In this document: positions 10,413 to 21,266 of the stretch, in pieces | Layout of the letters: every line of letters begins with the position of its first letter | Position numbering within the stretch: the first letter of the stretch is position 1 | Source: Adineta ricciae | Lineage: Eukaryota; Rotifera; Eurotatoria; Adinetida; Adinetidae | DNA: 64,000 nt | Direction of reading: 5' to 3' | Assembly (NCBI GenBank): GCA_905250025.1 | Contig: CAJNOJ010000395.1 | Location: 1 to 64,000 of the forward strand | The notes under the pieces: generated by a model | Told to the model about the DNA's origin: nothing | Database searches by the model: none | The model's input: only the letters and a program-made list of their open reading frames with translations | Position numbers and translations under genes: made by a program

Positions 10413-11108
10413 CTATTCTGTTTCGTTATCAGAGATGAGTTTAATAAGAATGTTTGCGATAACTTCATCGTTGTAATTACGATATGGATAAACTAAACGA
10501 TCTGTTTGTTTCTTCCATCGCCAAGTCGCTGGATCGATACTGGTCAATTGCCTTCCATTCATTTTATTTACATAAATATGTTGAACGATTGGATTTGTTG
10601 CTCGAACGAATGCATATCGGAAACCTTTCGAATTTCTGGCTTGTTCACATAGAACTTCGTGTAATCGTGTCGCAACGCCATTTCCCGTGTGATCGCCGCG
10701 AACTGCAATGACGAGAATGTGCAAAATTGTGTTTGGTTTCAATTCTTGATTGAAATCCGAACGAACAAATCGATCAATTAACTCATCATACAGATCACTT
10801 AGTGGAAGAGCTCTCGGAGGATGAGAAGTATCATATGGATACTTTTCTCTATTGAGATAAAGATCACCGGCGATGATTGTGCCAATAATTTCCCCAGACG
10901 AACGTTCTCGCGCAAGAAAGGAGAGTTTTTCGTCGAAAACATCAGTTAGTAATGGCCATGAATGATCATCGAAAAACGAACGAGTTGTTAAACGATCGAA
11001 TAAAGTTATCGGATGACGAGACGTAAACTCTTCCGCGATTAATTGTGCACATAACCTTGCATCTTTTTCATTATCAATAATTTCATACGCATATTCATCG
11101 TTTGCCAT
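10413..11108 (-). CDS. GNAT-family N-acetyltransferase (haplotype 1)
   Basis: Allelic copy of 8072-8767 with the same 231-residue length and an intact motif A (I-A-V-R-G-D-H-T-G-N-G). Substitutions are scattered (for example S to G before D-H, and I to T near H-P-P-R). It converges on the F-box gene and is head-to-head with GPCR1 at 11459, about 350 bp away. Function is as for the other copy. Confidence 0.8.
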   Translation of the reverse strand: MANDEYAYEIIDNEKDARLCAQLIAEEFTSRHPITLFDRLTTRSFFDDHSWPLLTDVFDEKLSFLARERSSGEIIGTIIAGDLYLNREKYPYDTSHPPRALPLSDLYDELIDRFVRSDFNQELKPNTILHILVIAVRGDHTGNGVATRLHEVLCEQARNSKGFRYAFVRATNPIVQHIYVNKMNGRQLTSIDPATWRWKKQTDRLVYPYRNYNDEVIANILIKLISDNETE

Positions 11109-11458
11109 CTTGCTGCGTAGTACGATGAAAGGAGAAAAAGAAAAATGCCGAGTTATTTATATCGTCTTTCGTTCTTTTGCATTCGAATTGATATAGTTTC
11201 GAGAATAGTCGTACACGTGTGCAAACAGTCACATGATTACGGATGAAATGTGAAAAATAGTATATTGATCAATCAAAGTCGAGAATGGAGAAAGAAAGTC
11301 TTTCTAAATTTAAACCTACAAACGTGATTAAAGTGAAGAAAAAGATGAAACGGATTTAATCAGTCATAATTAAACAGTGTCCCTCTAATTATATTGTTAT
11401 TTGAAACACAAAATCTCATGAAATGTGTTCAAGGTCTTTTGACATTGAGCATCAAAGC

Positions 11459-12364
11459 ATGCCCGCGACAACCGTCTTCATAGAATCTTGGTTTCTTCCC
11501 GTCGAAATTCTTAAAACTATATGTACATTTCTAACAATTGTTTGTTGTACAATATATTTATGTATTATTCTGCTGGATAAAACATGCCATACATTACCAA
11601 TGATCTTAACTGCGAATACTTATGCTTCAACGCTAGCTTTCGCATGTTCTATGCTTAGTACAAGTATTGCTACTATTGAACATGATTTGAAGTTAATTTA
11701 TTATCAAGATCCACAATGTGTTGGTAGATGCTTTGCAAGTCATGCTTCCGCATTCTGGCTTAACTATTCATTTTCAATCGAAGCTATGTATCGATATGTG
11801 ATTGTCATGTATCCGACTCGATTATACTTTCAAACAATTAAATTTCATACAATCATCATATGTCTTTCATGGCTATGTGGTACTTTATATCCCGTGGTAT
11901 TTTTATTTTTGGGTAGTATCGTTTATAACGTTGACAATCAAATATGTCAAGTACCGCTTGGATTGTCATTTCCAATGATCTACGCTGCACTGGGTGTCTA
12001 CCTCATTCCATTAACAATGACCGTGTTTATTTATTTCCGATTAGTGTGTTATGTGAAACAAATGAGTAAACGAGTAACACCAATCTATATCATATCTCGT
12101 GCTCAACGAGAATTGCGTATGGTCCAACACACCATTTTAACTTCTATATTGTTAATTTCCCTTGGTGCTCCATATACAATATTTATAGTCATGTCATTCT
12201 TTCACAGTGCGCCACAATATCATTTCCGGTTGGCTTATATCTCAATTGACATCTCACTACTGTTAATGATGATCGTTTTGTTCTGCTTTAACGAACCATT
12301 GAAAACAGTTGTAAAGAAAAAACTCCATCCACGGGCGAATATGGTAATGGCTGTAATCGCATGA
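11459..12364 (+). CDS. rhodopsin-like GPCR 1, complete (haplotype 1)
   Basis: A 301-residue intronless receptor from ATG 11459; an upstream ATG at 11423 adds residues not conserved in other copies. Seven hydrophobic helices lie at about 15-39, 46-70, 88-110, 120-142, 160-184, 212-236 and 246-270. Cys87 at the top of TM3 and Cys153 in loop 2 fit the conserved disulfide. The DRY box is replaced by Y-R-Y (111-113), and NPxxY by an F-N-E-P sequence at the end of TM7. The C-tail is short and basic. This fits the orphan class A GPCRs abundant in bdelloids; ligand unknown, with a peptide ligand possible but not shown. It is paralogous to GPCR2 just downstream, with a divergent region around TM3-TM5. 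Confidence 0.85.
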   Translation: MPATTVFIESWFLPVEILKTICTFLTIVCCTIYLCIILLDKTCHTLPMILTANTYASTLAFACSMLSTSIATIEHDLKLIYYQDPQCVGRCFASHASAFWLNYSFSIEAMYRYVIVMYPTRLYFQTIKFHTIIICLSWLCGTLYPVVFLFLGSIVYNVDNQICQVPLGLSFPMIYAALGVYLIPLTMTVFIYFRLVCYVKQMSKRVTPIYIISRAQRELRMVQHTILTSILLISLGAPYTIFIVMSFFHSAPQYHFRLAYISIDISLLLMMIVLFCFNEPLKTVVKKKLHPRANMVMAVIA

Positions 12365-12470
12365 ATGATGTTTACATGAAAAGCGATGTATAGATCAAAA
12401 ACTCATTTGCGTCATCTCTGTTTTCTGAATAACTAAGGGTGTGCAAGTTGAATATTTGCGTCCAAAAGCA

Positions 12471-12660
12471 AACGACTTGTTAGACGACACGCGAATTTTT
12501 CTACAATTAATTATGCACATAATCTCACATCTTTTTCATCATCAATAACTCCATACGCATATTCATCGTTTGCTATCTTGCTGCGTAGCACGAAGAAGGG
12601 AGAAAAAGGAAAATGCCGAGTTATTTATATCTTCTTTCGTTCTTTTGCATTCGAATTCGT
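12471..12660 (-). pseudogene. 5' remnant of GNAT gene left by tandem duplication (haplotype 1)
   Basis: This stretch repeats the start codon region, the first ~35 codons and the upstream flank of the GNAT gene (compare 8665-8850 and 11005-11190). It includes the string GAGTTATTTATATCTTC of the promoter side. No GNAT body follows. It sits between GPCR1 and GPCR2 exactly where the upstream end of a duplicated [GNAT 5' end + GPCR] unit would lie. It is non-functional as an enzyme but may still supply promoter sequence to GPCR2. Confidence 0.75.
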
Positions 12661-12877
12661 ACATAAATGTGAAAAATAGTATATTGATCAATCAAAGTCG
12701 AGAATGGAGAAGGAAAGTCTTTCTAAATTTAAACTTGCAAACGTGATTAAAGTGAAAAAAAAGATGAACCGGATTTAATCAGTCATAATTAAACAGTGTC
12801 CCTCTAATTATATTGTTATTTGAAACAGAAAATCTCATGAAACGTGTTCAAGGTCTTTTGACATTGAGCATCAAAGC

Positions 12878-13783
12878 ATGCCCGCGACAACCGTCTTCAT
12901 AGAATCTTGGTTTCTTCCCGTCGAAATTCTTAAAACTATCTGTACATTTCTAACAATTGTTTGTTGTGCAATATGTTTATGTATTATTCTGCTGAATAAA
13001 ACATGTCATACATTACCAATGATCTTAACTGCGAATACTTATGCTTCAACGCTAGCTTTCGCATGTTCTATGCTTAGTACAAGTATTGCTACTATTGAAC
13101 ATGATTTGAAGCAAATTTATTATCAGGATCTACTATGTATTATCCAATGTTATGCAGGCTATGTGACCGTTTTTTGGCTTAACTATTCATTTTCAATCGA
13201 AGCTATGTATCGATATGTGATTGTCATGTATCCGACTCGATTATTTTTCTTAACAGTTAAGTTTTACACAATCAGCATATGCCTCTCATGGATATGTGGC
13301 GTTCTATGCGCATTGGTATTTCCTTTTTTGGGTGACATTGTTTATAACGTTGACAATCAAATATGTCAAATACCACTTCGACCTTCATTTTCATTAATTT
13401 ATTCTGTGTCATGTATCTATCTTATTCCATTGTCAGTAACAATATTTATCTATCGCCGATTAGTACACTACGTGAAACAAATGAGTAAACGAGTAACACC
13501 AATCTATGTCATATCTCGTGTTCAACGAGAAGTGAGAATGGTTCGACACACGGTTCTACTAGTTATGCTATTCATTTCACTTGGTACCCCCTACACAATA
13601 TTCATTGTTCTGTCATTCTTTCACAGTGCGCCAAAATATCATTTTCGATTGGCTTATATCTCTATTGATATCTCACTGCTGTTAATGGTGATCGTTTTGT
13701 TCTACTTTAACGAACCATTGAAAACAGTTGTAAAGAAAAAACTTCGCCGGCGAACAAATGCAGCGATGACAATTGTGCTGTGA
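12878..13783 (+). CDS. rhodopsin-like GPCR 2, complete (haplotype 1)
   Basis: A 301-residue intronless receptor with the same frame, helix layout, TM3/loop-2 cysteines, Y-R-Y variant of DRY and F-N-E-P end of TM7 as GPCR1. The N-terminal ~75 residues and the TM6-TM7 region are nearly identical to GPCR1. Residues ~80-200 (TM3 to TM5, the usual ligand-pocket side) differ much more, for example I-I-Q-C-Y-A-G-Y-V-T-V-F-W versus V-G-R-C-F-A-S-H-A-S-A-F-W. This suggests divergence in ligand binding or partial gene conversion at the ends. Its allele is 21780-22685. Confidence 0.85.
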   Translation: MPATTVFIESWFLPVEILKTICTFLTIVCCAICLCIILLNKTCHTLPMILTANTYASTLAFACSMLSTSIATIEHDLKQIYYQDLLCIIQCYAGYVTVFWLNYSFSIEAMYRYVIVMYPTRLFFLTVKFYTISICLSWICGVLCALVFPFLGDIVYNVDNQICQIPLRPSFSLIYSVSCIYLIPLSVTIFIYRRLVHYVKQMSKRVTPIYVISRVQREVRMVRHTVLLVMLFISLGTPYTIFIVLSFFHSAPKYHFRLAYISIDISLLLMVIVLFYFNEPLKTVVKKKLRRRTNAAMTIVL

Positions 13784-13990
13784 CTGTGGATATGCAAATA
13801 TATGTGAACTTTTCATTTTCAGTTATAGAAATTCAACAGTATCGAGATATCAGAAGAGATCACAGTTATTCGATAGAAGAAGGAGAAATTAATAGAGCTG
13901 TTCATGATGACTCATAACGAGATAAGAATGATAAACAGATAAGAATTCATATAACAAAAGTTGTGAAGAATTGTTGAATTCGTTTTCGAT

Positions 13991-16144
13991 ATGAATTCAC
14001 GTTTGTTAATTCATCGTTTCAATCGATGTCTTCGGTCTGCATTCAGTAAGTTCTTGTTCTATTCCACCCAAATATTCTAGCGAATAACACAATTTATAGG
14101 TACAAACACAAAAAGTCGAGTCGCACCGAGTAAGCAGCTTTACACCATCTTGAAATTAATATCATAGATGATGTGCTTCAGCTATGGCACTATTAAATGG
14201 TAATATATGGACCGGAAATAAGGAACACCCACATGCTCAAGCAATAGCTTGTGTCGATGATATGATTACACACGTTGGATCAAACTCTGACGTGTTGTCT
14301 TTGCTGTAAGTTGATCAGTATCAAAGTTTCAACAGCTTATGTATATTTGCGATAGTGACACGCATAAAGATAGTCAAACACAAATTCTCGATGCACAAGG
14401 AAAATTTGTCATTCCTGGATTTATTGATTCACATATTCATTTTATTATGGGTGGTCAGAGGTAAAAGATTGTTCATATATTTTTCAATTGTGCCTTATTA
14501 TAATATTGATAGGCTGTCTTCTGTGCAATTATCCGATGCTCAAACTCGAAACGAATTCATTCAGCGTATTAAAGATTTCGCTGCGGTTCAACCACGCGGC
14601 AAATGGATTTTAGGCGGTGAGTGGGATCACACGTTGTGGCCTCAAGAAGAACGAGAGCTGCCAACACGTGCATGGATTGATAAAGTAACAAGTGATGAAA
14701 TCTTTTCTCAGATCTCGTAGTATTTACGTACATAGGTAACTCCTGATAATCCCGTATGGATTAATCGGAAAGAAGGACATATGTTTCTTGCGAATACATT
14801 AGCTCTACAACAAGCTGGTTATGCGGATTTTAGTACGATTCCAGATGTTGAAGGTGGGACTGTAGTGCGAGATGGAAATGGACAGCCAACTGGTTTATTC
14901 AAGGTCTTATTTTCCATTACCCATCTTTTCGATGCGATTGCATTTTTGATCATTTAAGGATAATGCGATGAATATAGTTTATTCTTGTGTACCACAAGCT
15001 ACTCAAGATGAAGATGATCAAGCAATCGAAGCTGCTACACAGTATTGTTTCGAGAATGGTGTGACATCCATTCATCATCTTACAGAGCCACCATCTCGCA
15101 ATCGTGCTTGTGTAGGAGATGATATTAGTACATTCGAAAGTGCACATAAAAGAGGACGACTGAAGATCAGGTAAGACTTTTGTTACAAATTTCCATTTGC
15201 ACTCTTACTATGTTCGGTTTAGAGCTTATGTAGCGGTTCCAATTGAAAATTGGGAAATACTTCGAAATCGTCTTGCTCTACCTGGAGCTTGGCGTGGTGA
15301 TAAAATGTTACGTATTGGAGCAGTCAAAGGTTACGTCGATGGTTCTCTTGGTAGTCATACAGCCTGGTTCTTCGATCCGTATGTTGATACACCAAATTAT
15401 GCGGGTGAAACGGTCAATTCGGAAAGTGACCTCTATCGATGGATCAAAGGCATTGATGCAGCCGGCATGCAAGTATTTATTCATGCTATTGGTGATCGTG
15501 CTAATCATATTGCATTGAATATTTACGAACGTGTGCAACGGGAGAATGGTAGAAAAGATCGACGTTGGCGTATTGAACATGCACAGCATGTCGCATCAGC
15601 AGATTTCCATCGATTTCGTGAGTTGGGTGTTATTGCTAGTGTTCAACCGTACCACGCTATTGATGATGGTCGATGGGCTGAAAGTATTCTTGGAACTCAA
15701 AGATGTAAGAACGCTTATGCATTTCGTTCTTTTCAAAATGCTGGTGTTCACATGGCATTCGGTTCGGATTGGTTCGTTGCACCTCCTGTACCTCTTTTAG
15801 GCATACATGCAGCAGTCGTACGTCAAACATTACCCACTGGCAATGATAATAAACTAAACAATGTGTTTGTTCCTGAGCAATGCGTATCGGTACAGCAAGC
15901 TTTATATTCGTATACGTTGGGGGCGGCCTATTCTGTGCATGAAGAAGGTATCAAAGGATCGATTGCTGTGGGCAAACTTGCCGATTTTGCCATTCTCGAC
16001 CATGACTTATTCACGGTTCGAAAAGAATTTATAGAACATGTCAAAGTAGAGAAAACAGTACTAGGTGGTAAACTAGTTTATGAAGGACAGCCACATCAAC
16101 GCGTAGTACATTGTGGAATTGGGACATGTTATACTTGCAGTTAG
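13991..16144 (+). CDS. YtcJ-like metal-dependent amidohydrolase, possible mitochondrial presequence (haplotype 1)
   Basis: Eight exons: 13991-14045, 14100-14129, 14182-14305, 14356-14460, 14513-14684, 14736-14903, 14959-15170 and 15223-16144. They join in frame to 595 residues with GT-AG introns of ~50 bp. The N-terminus ([16 protein letters not shown]) is Arg-rich without acids, like a mitochondrial presequence (inference). Amidohydrolase-3 hallmarks are the metal ligands His96-x-His98 (D-S-H-I-H-F), Lys324 in [10 protein letters not shown], His376 in H-A-I-G-D-R-A-N, His408 in R-I-E-H-A-Q-H and Asp471 in F-G-S-D-W. YtcJ-type enzymes hydrolyse amide-like bonds; substrate unknown. The family is mainly bacterial, fungal and plant, so horizontal origin is plausible. 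Confidence 0.85.
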
Positions 16145-16294
16145 GATAGTTTTTTTTGTAAAATTTCTTCTGTATCGTTCCATAAAACATACAAAAGAAT
16201 CATTGTTTAAATGAAGTTCAGTGAAGTGTGTAGCTGTTCATTAACAGATGCTTGTAAAATACTAAAATAAGTTTTCGTACTACGTAGATTAAAC

Positions 16295-17363
16295 TCATCC
16301 GTCATGGTATCCTGATAATCGTTCCCATAATATAAATATTGAGAGTAATATCGGAAGGGTAAGTTGGATTAATGAATGCACAAGGGCAATACCCGTACTC
16401 ATCCGGTTTTCTGCAGTCGAAGATTTCAAAATACCCAGTAGAATGTGACTAATGCCCGGCATCAATGAAACCACCATCAAGAAAATCGTTCCACACATTA
16501 AAAGAAGGATATAAATAATGAACATAAACAAATAGGCAAATGTCATTGATATCACATTTCTAAAAAGATATGGAAGGAGTGGATGACCAACAACGATCAT
16601 CGTAATAACAGATGACCATCGACCTGTATGAAATTTTATTTTCTTTCACCCGATAATGAACAGCAAGTTTGGTGAAGAAGAATGAAAGAAAAGTAATGAA
16701 TGAAGGAAATATATAATTATTCAATCCATAGCCAAATGCGTTATAACAATTCCATATGATTGCATCTTGCGCGTCCATACAGGGTGATTGTATGTAAAAG
16801 TACCAAATGGTATATTCGAATAAGGGTAGAGAATGGAAGGGAAAGTCGAACATCTGGAATTTTAATTTATGACGAAGTCTCTCACGCTCTTCTTCTACTT
16901 CTTGAATTTTTTGTGGCAATATTACCTGAAGAGCGTTCGCAGATTGCAAAAATACAGTGATAAGCCATATGGTCGGCGCAGCAGATGCATTTATATTACC
17001 AATAAATATATTTCGAGACTTCGTCGTGACTTTGCTGCATGCTGTCGAGCGTTCGCTAGTCAAGGACTGGCGATTTCTCGCTTGCACAGCATTATTCAAT
17101 TGCCTGTATTCCTTTATTTGTTCGCCAAACATCCAACATCCTAGTGCTATTTCTTGTGTGGTGGAGAATGTTTTATAACGGAATTTATTCCAAATACGCT
17201 GAATGATGATATCTCTCACAATTAATTGTAAAACCATAATCCAATACGTTTGAATGTTCATATGATCTTTACCTAATGTATAAAGAAGTGGATTGGAATG
17301 CTGTACGCGTATTGGTGCCAGTCCTGTGACATTTCTATTGTTGCTGCTATCCCCAGCCCCCAT
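16295..17363 (-). pseudogene. decaying multipass membrane protein gene (haplotype 1)
   Basis: Two overlapping frames carry hydrophobic, conserved-looking sequence. Frame one (17363 to 16560) has a helix near I-M-V-L-Q-L-I-V, a coiled-coil stretch (I-Q-E-V-E-E-E-R-E-R-L-R-H-K) and further helices. The second frame (16600 to 16295) has at least two strong transmembrane helices ending at W-E-R-L-S-G-Y-H-D-G. No canonical intron joins them in frame. The second frame also has an in-frame TGA where the other copy reads TGG. The copy at about 25260-26185 has different lesions. I do not recognise the family. It is most likely a gene dying in both haplotypes; an unusual intron structure is the alternative. 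Confidence 0.5.
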
Positions 17364-17793
17364 ATAGTACCAGTAACTGTAGATGAACTTACTTGATGAG
17401 AATGCAGCTTCTCAAGAAAAAAGGTCTAAGGTGTGTTGTTTGTAGAGTACGAGGCGAGTGTCAATGATAAATACCTATTTGACTCCTGAGTAAGAACTGA
17501 CTTCCTTTTTAGTTACTTGAAAGCATGAACCGCATAACTGCGACACATCATTGATGGATGTTAGTAATTCTATAGGTGTGTTTTTTCTCTCTAAAGGTGA
17601 GAGAGAAAACTTGAGAAGTTCCATGTTGCTATCTGTACTTTTATTTTGAGGAAGTAACTATCAGTTACAAATGTGTCACTGGAAACATACCAAAGTATCA
17701 AACACAAAACTACAGTCAAGGTTAGAATGAATGTGCATAAAATAACTTATTTATTCTCGAAGTGAACAATGCGATCATTGTTGACTAACACGT
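17364..17793. other. intergenic
   Basis: About 430 bp between the decaying membrane gene and the 3' end of the ART-TPR gene. No coding or repeat signal is seen. The homologous region of haplotype 2 (26190-26636) is collinear. Confidence 0.5.
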
Positions 17794-19826
17794 TTATTTC
17801 ATTATCGAATTTTCTTTGGATAAATGTCGAATATATTCTCTTATTTGTAACATACTCATGTGTGTAGGCGGTAAAGAACGATCATAAATGAATTCTGCTT
17901 TTTTATAATATGAAAGTGCTTCTTGAAAATTTTCTTTATCGTTGTACACGTTACCAATATTTTCCAAGGTGAAAGCAATATCACGATGATCAGAAGGTAA
18001 AGATTTGAATTGGATTTCCAATGCTTTCTGATAGTTTTCTAATGCAACATCATACTCTCGCAACGCACGATAGATATTACCAATATTATGGTAAGATTGA
18101 GCCACATCAGGATGATATTCAGGTAAACATTTTAAACGAATCCTCAACGCTTTCTCGTGGTATCTCAACGCCGTGATATACTTTTGTTCGCGTTCGTAGA
18201 CACAACCCATGTTATTCAAACACACGGCAACATCGGGATGACTGGCACCAAATGCTGTTTCGATAATATCATGTGCTTTTTCAAAGGATTCAAAAGCTTG
18301 TTGATAATCTGCTTGATTAAAAAATGCACAGCCAATACTAATATAATTCGCCGCGAGATGAGGATGATCTGCGCGTAATGCTTCAGTTCTTATTTGGAGT
18401 GACTTTTGATGCCACTCGAGACTTGCATCGTAATCCTCTTTTTCATCAGCTATATTGCCGAGTCCATGATAACAACGAGCAGTGTCTGGATTATCTGCAG
18501 AAAGATGTTTTAGTAGACGAAAATAATATTTTTCGGCTTCATCAAATCTACCCATCTCTGCAAGTACATTGCCAAATGAGAGAAGATTCTTTTCTCCGCC
18601 TCCATGTAGACTCTTCATGTATTCAAAATGTTTTTCAGATAATGATCATCATCTGAGCACAACGTCATTTGAATAGTATATATTTGCTCATCATTGTTGC
18701 ATACGTCAATAATTCGAAAGATTGATCCAAGCATAATCAACACTTCTTTTTCATTACAAAAATGACTACGTTGAGTAATATCTGCAAAAGGTTTTGTTGA
18801 AATAGTAGGATCGGCATCGATTTGGAATAAGACTCTTTCACCCTCACCAGACGTTTGCATTAAGAACTTATGTGCTACGGAAGAATCGGTGCTGGTTGAT
18901 AGAAAAGAATTGAATGACACGAATCGACCAATGGAGTTGCGTAACATTTGTACTTCGTCTTTGCACATTTTTTGACCCCGGTAGAGACGAATGGGCATGG
19001 TACATCGATATTTAGCGAGCTGTTGTTGAAGATCAATGATAAAAAATCGAAATAGAAAGAGAATATCAATATTTTGTACTCGAAGAGCTTTGTTTAACAA
19101 TCGATAAACGAACGATTCTCTTGTGTACCACCACAGTGCATCATCAGCTCGATATTTCTCATCGAATTCTTTGACAATCGCTAATTCACTAGCATTTCCT
19201 TTGTATATCTTGTGAAGAAGAAAATTGAGTTCGTCTCTATCTTCTTGAGTTGGTTTTATTCGAAGTAGAATATCAATAAAGATTTGAGAGTGAACAAATT
19301 GTCCATTTAGTTCACTAGTTGATTGTCCCTGAACAGAAAACAAGATTGGCTCGTCGCCTTGTTTCCGCCGTCCACGATCCGATTGAATGCTAGAGATAAG
19401 ATCTTGTTTCTTGGTGAATAAGCCTTTCACCTAAAATGTTAAGACAAAGACATATCGCAGCATATCACTTACATTTATTCTTACCTTGGTAAATTTTTTA
19501 GCCCATTCTTTATGGTCCTGTTCCCTACAGCAGAAGACATAGATAGCAAGAATCTGGCGAAGTTTATGAATACGAGGTACTATGTATTGACCGAGACGCC
19601 CACTGACGATGAATAACACTCTATCTCCATCGAGCATTGATCGAATATAATTTTCACATTCTGTTGCATCTTGAAATGTCTTCAAATAGTTTACGATGGA
19701 ACGAAGTTGGTTTTGTATAACAACGTTTTCTATGGAGTTGTCAACATTGGCATCCAGCCAAATCAGTGACAACGATTCAAGATTTTCATCAGTCGAATGA
19801 ACGATACTCGACGTTGATCCACCCAT
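17794..19826 (-). CDS. ADP-ribosyltransferase-TPR protein, frameshifted copy (haplotype 1)
   Basis: Exon 1 is 19485-19826 and exon 2 runs from 19430 down to 17794, with a 54-bp intron. It is the allele of the intact gene at 26637-28662: an N-terminal domain of ~114 residues, then an ART fold (L-Y-R-G-Q, F-L-S-T-S-T and N-E-K-E-V motifs), then six TPRs. At about 18622-18630 a run of five A's in the intact copy is four A's here. This 1-nt deletion ends the ART part shortly after (K-N-I-L-N-T-stop) and puts the TPR part in another frame (ATG at 18618). If the deletion is real, this allele yields a free ART without its TPR domain. If it is a homopolymer base-calling error, the gene is intact. Confidence 0.8.
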
Positions 19827-20034
19827 TTCTTTTACCGTGAATAACTTTAATGATGAGAATGTGTTTTCGACACAATTTCTTTTTCGTTCTCTTTCTCTAT
19901 TGACACGCCTGTATTCTGTTGTGAAAAGACGTTTATCTACTAGAAGATGTTTCTATTGACTTTACGATATATAAAACAAATATTCTTTCATCTCGAACTC
20001 GGCGAAAAGAATTAATCATTACCGACCCCAAAAG

Positions 20035-20391
20035 TTAGTTATATGCATACATCGGTCATATTTCAATGAATATATCTACGTCTACGGGAACGTAGAGCCG
20101 CCATGGATGAATGGTTACGTTGTTCGACACGGAGTAACAAGGTACTGTGTTCGAATCTCAATAGCATCTTCCATACTGATTACATGCTTAGTCGATATGT
20201 TGGACGGAAGAGTGTGCAGATACCGCCGTTCGTAAAAGAAAAGACGATAGAATCCGACTGCATGTGAAAAAAGCTTGTCAGCGCAGCCCCTTTGGGGCTA
20301 AAGTGTGGAACTCACATACTTGCATTTGGAAAACCAGATTGCGGATTAGAATAAAATACTTAAGGAGTAAGCTCACTTTAAGATCATCACT
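20035..20391 (+). mobile_element. candidate tRNA-derived SINE-like insertion in haplotype 1
   Basis: The two haplotypes are collinear until about 20030 / 28862, then differ. The haplotype 1 sequence contains a possible Pol III A box TGGATGAATGG (20104-20114; one mismatch to TRGYNNANNNG). It also has a perfect B-box core GTTCGAATC (20149-20157), 35 bp apart as in tRNA genes. The segment does not fold into a good tRNA: the acceptor and T stems do not pair. It is therefore not called a tRNA. A GC-rich palindrome AGCCCCTTTGGGGCT lies at about 20287-20301. The element runs to the join at 20392, so its 3' end is not seen. Confidence 0.4.
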
Positions 20392-20392
20392 N
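20392..20392. other. assembly join (single N)
   Basis: Non-coding sequence switches to the middle of a GPCR codon run. The sequence after the N begins with 197 bp identical to 9149-9345. Confidence 0.92.
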
Positions 20393-21266
20393 GTTTCTTC
20401 CCATAGAAATTATTAAAATTGTGTGTACATTTCTAACAAGTGTTTGTTGCGTAATATATTTATGTATTATTCTACTGAATAAAACATGTCATACATTACC
20501 AATGATGTTAACTGCAAATACCTGTGCTTCAACACTAGCTTTCGCATGTTCTATGCTTAGTACAAGTATTGTTACAATTCAAAATGATTCGAAACAAATC
20601 TATGATCAAGATCTACTATGCGTTAGTAGATGCTTTGCAAGTCATGCTTCTGCATTCTGGCTTAACTATTCGTTTTCAATCGAAGCTATCTATCGATATG
20701 TAATTGTCATGTATCCGACTCGATTATACTTACAAAGCATTAAATTTCATACAATCATTATATGTCTTTCATGGCTATGTGGTATTTTATATCCCGTGGT
20801 GTTTTTATTTTTGGGTAGTATCGTTTATAACGTTGACAATCAAATATGTCAAGTACCGCTTGGATTGTCGTTTCCGATGATCTACGCCGCACTGTATGTC
20901 TACCTCATTCCATTATCGATGACCGTGTTTATTTATTTCCGATTAGTGTATTATGTGAAGCAAATGAGTAAACGAATAACACCGATCTATGTCATATCTC
21001 GTGCTCAACGAGAATTGCGTATGGTTCAACACACCGTTTTAACTTCTGTAGTATTAATTTCACTCGGTGCTCCATATACAATATTTATTGTTCTGTCATT
21101 CTTTCACAGTGCGCCACAATATCATTTTCGATTAGCTTATATCTCCATTGACATCTCACTACTGTTAATGGTGATCGTTTTGCTCTACTTTAACGAACCG
21201 TTGAAAACAGTTGTCAAGAAAAAACTACATCCACGGGCGAATACGGTAATGGCTATAATTGCATGA
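20393..21266 (+). CDS. rhodopsin-like GPCR 1, body (haplotype 2)
   Basis: The reading frame is open from the join, and joined logically to 9117-9345 it completes a receptor of about 301 residues. TM1-TM7, the TM3 and loop-2 cysteines, the Y-R-Y motif and the F-N-E-P terminus match the haplotype 1 copy at 11459-12364, with scattered substitutions (for example D-S-K-Q-I-Y-D-Q-D-L in place of D-L-K-L-I-Y-Y-Q-D-P). An ATG in the frame at 20421 exists but lies inside TM1 and is not the true start. Confidence 0.85.

Noticed and set aside
14168-14181. Exon 3 of the amidohydrolase beginning after the first AG (14167)
   Set aside because: Gives an in-frame stop. The next acceptor, TTCAG at 14181, restores the frame in both haplotypes.
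16600-16660. 26-nt intron joining the two frames of the membrane gene
   Set aside because: Too short compared with the ~50-bp introns here, and the joined frame runs into a stop.
20096-20170. Functional tRNA gene
   Set aside because: A and B boxes are present, but the acceptor and T stems do not pair and the putative anticodon loop is about 11 nt. It is better read as tRNA-derived repeat sequence.
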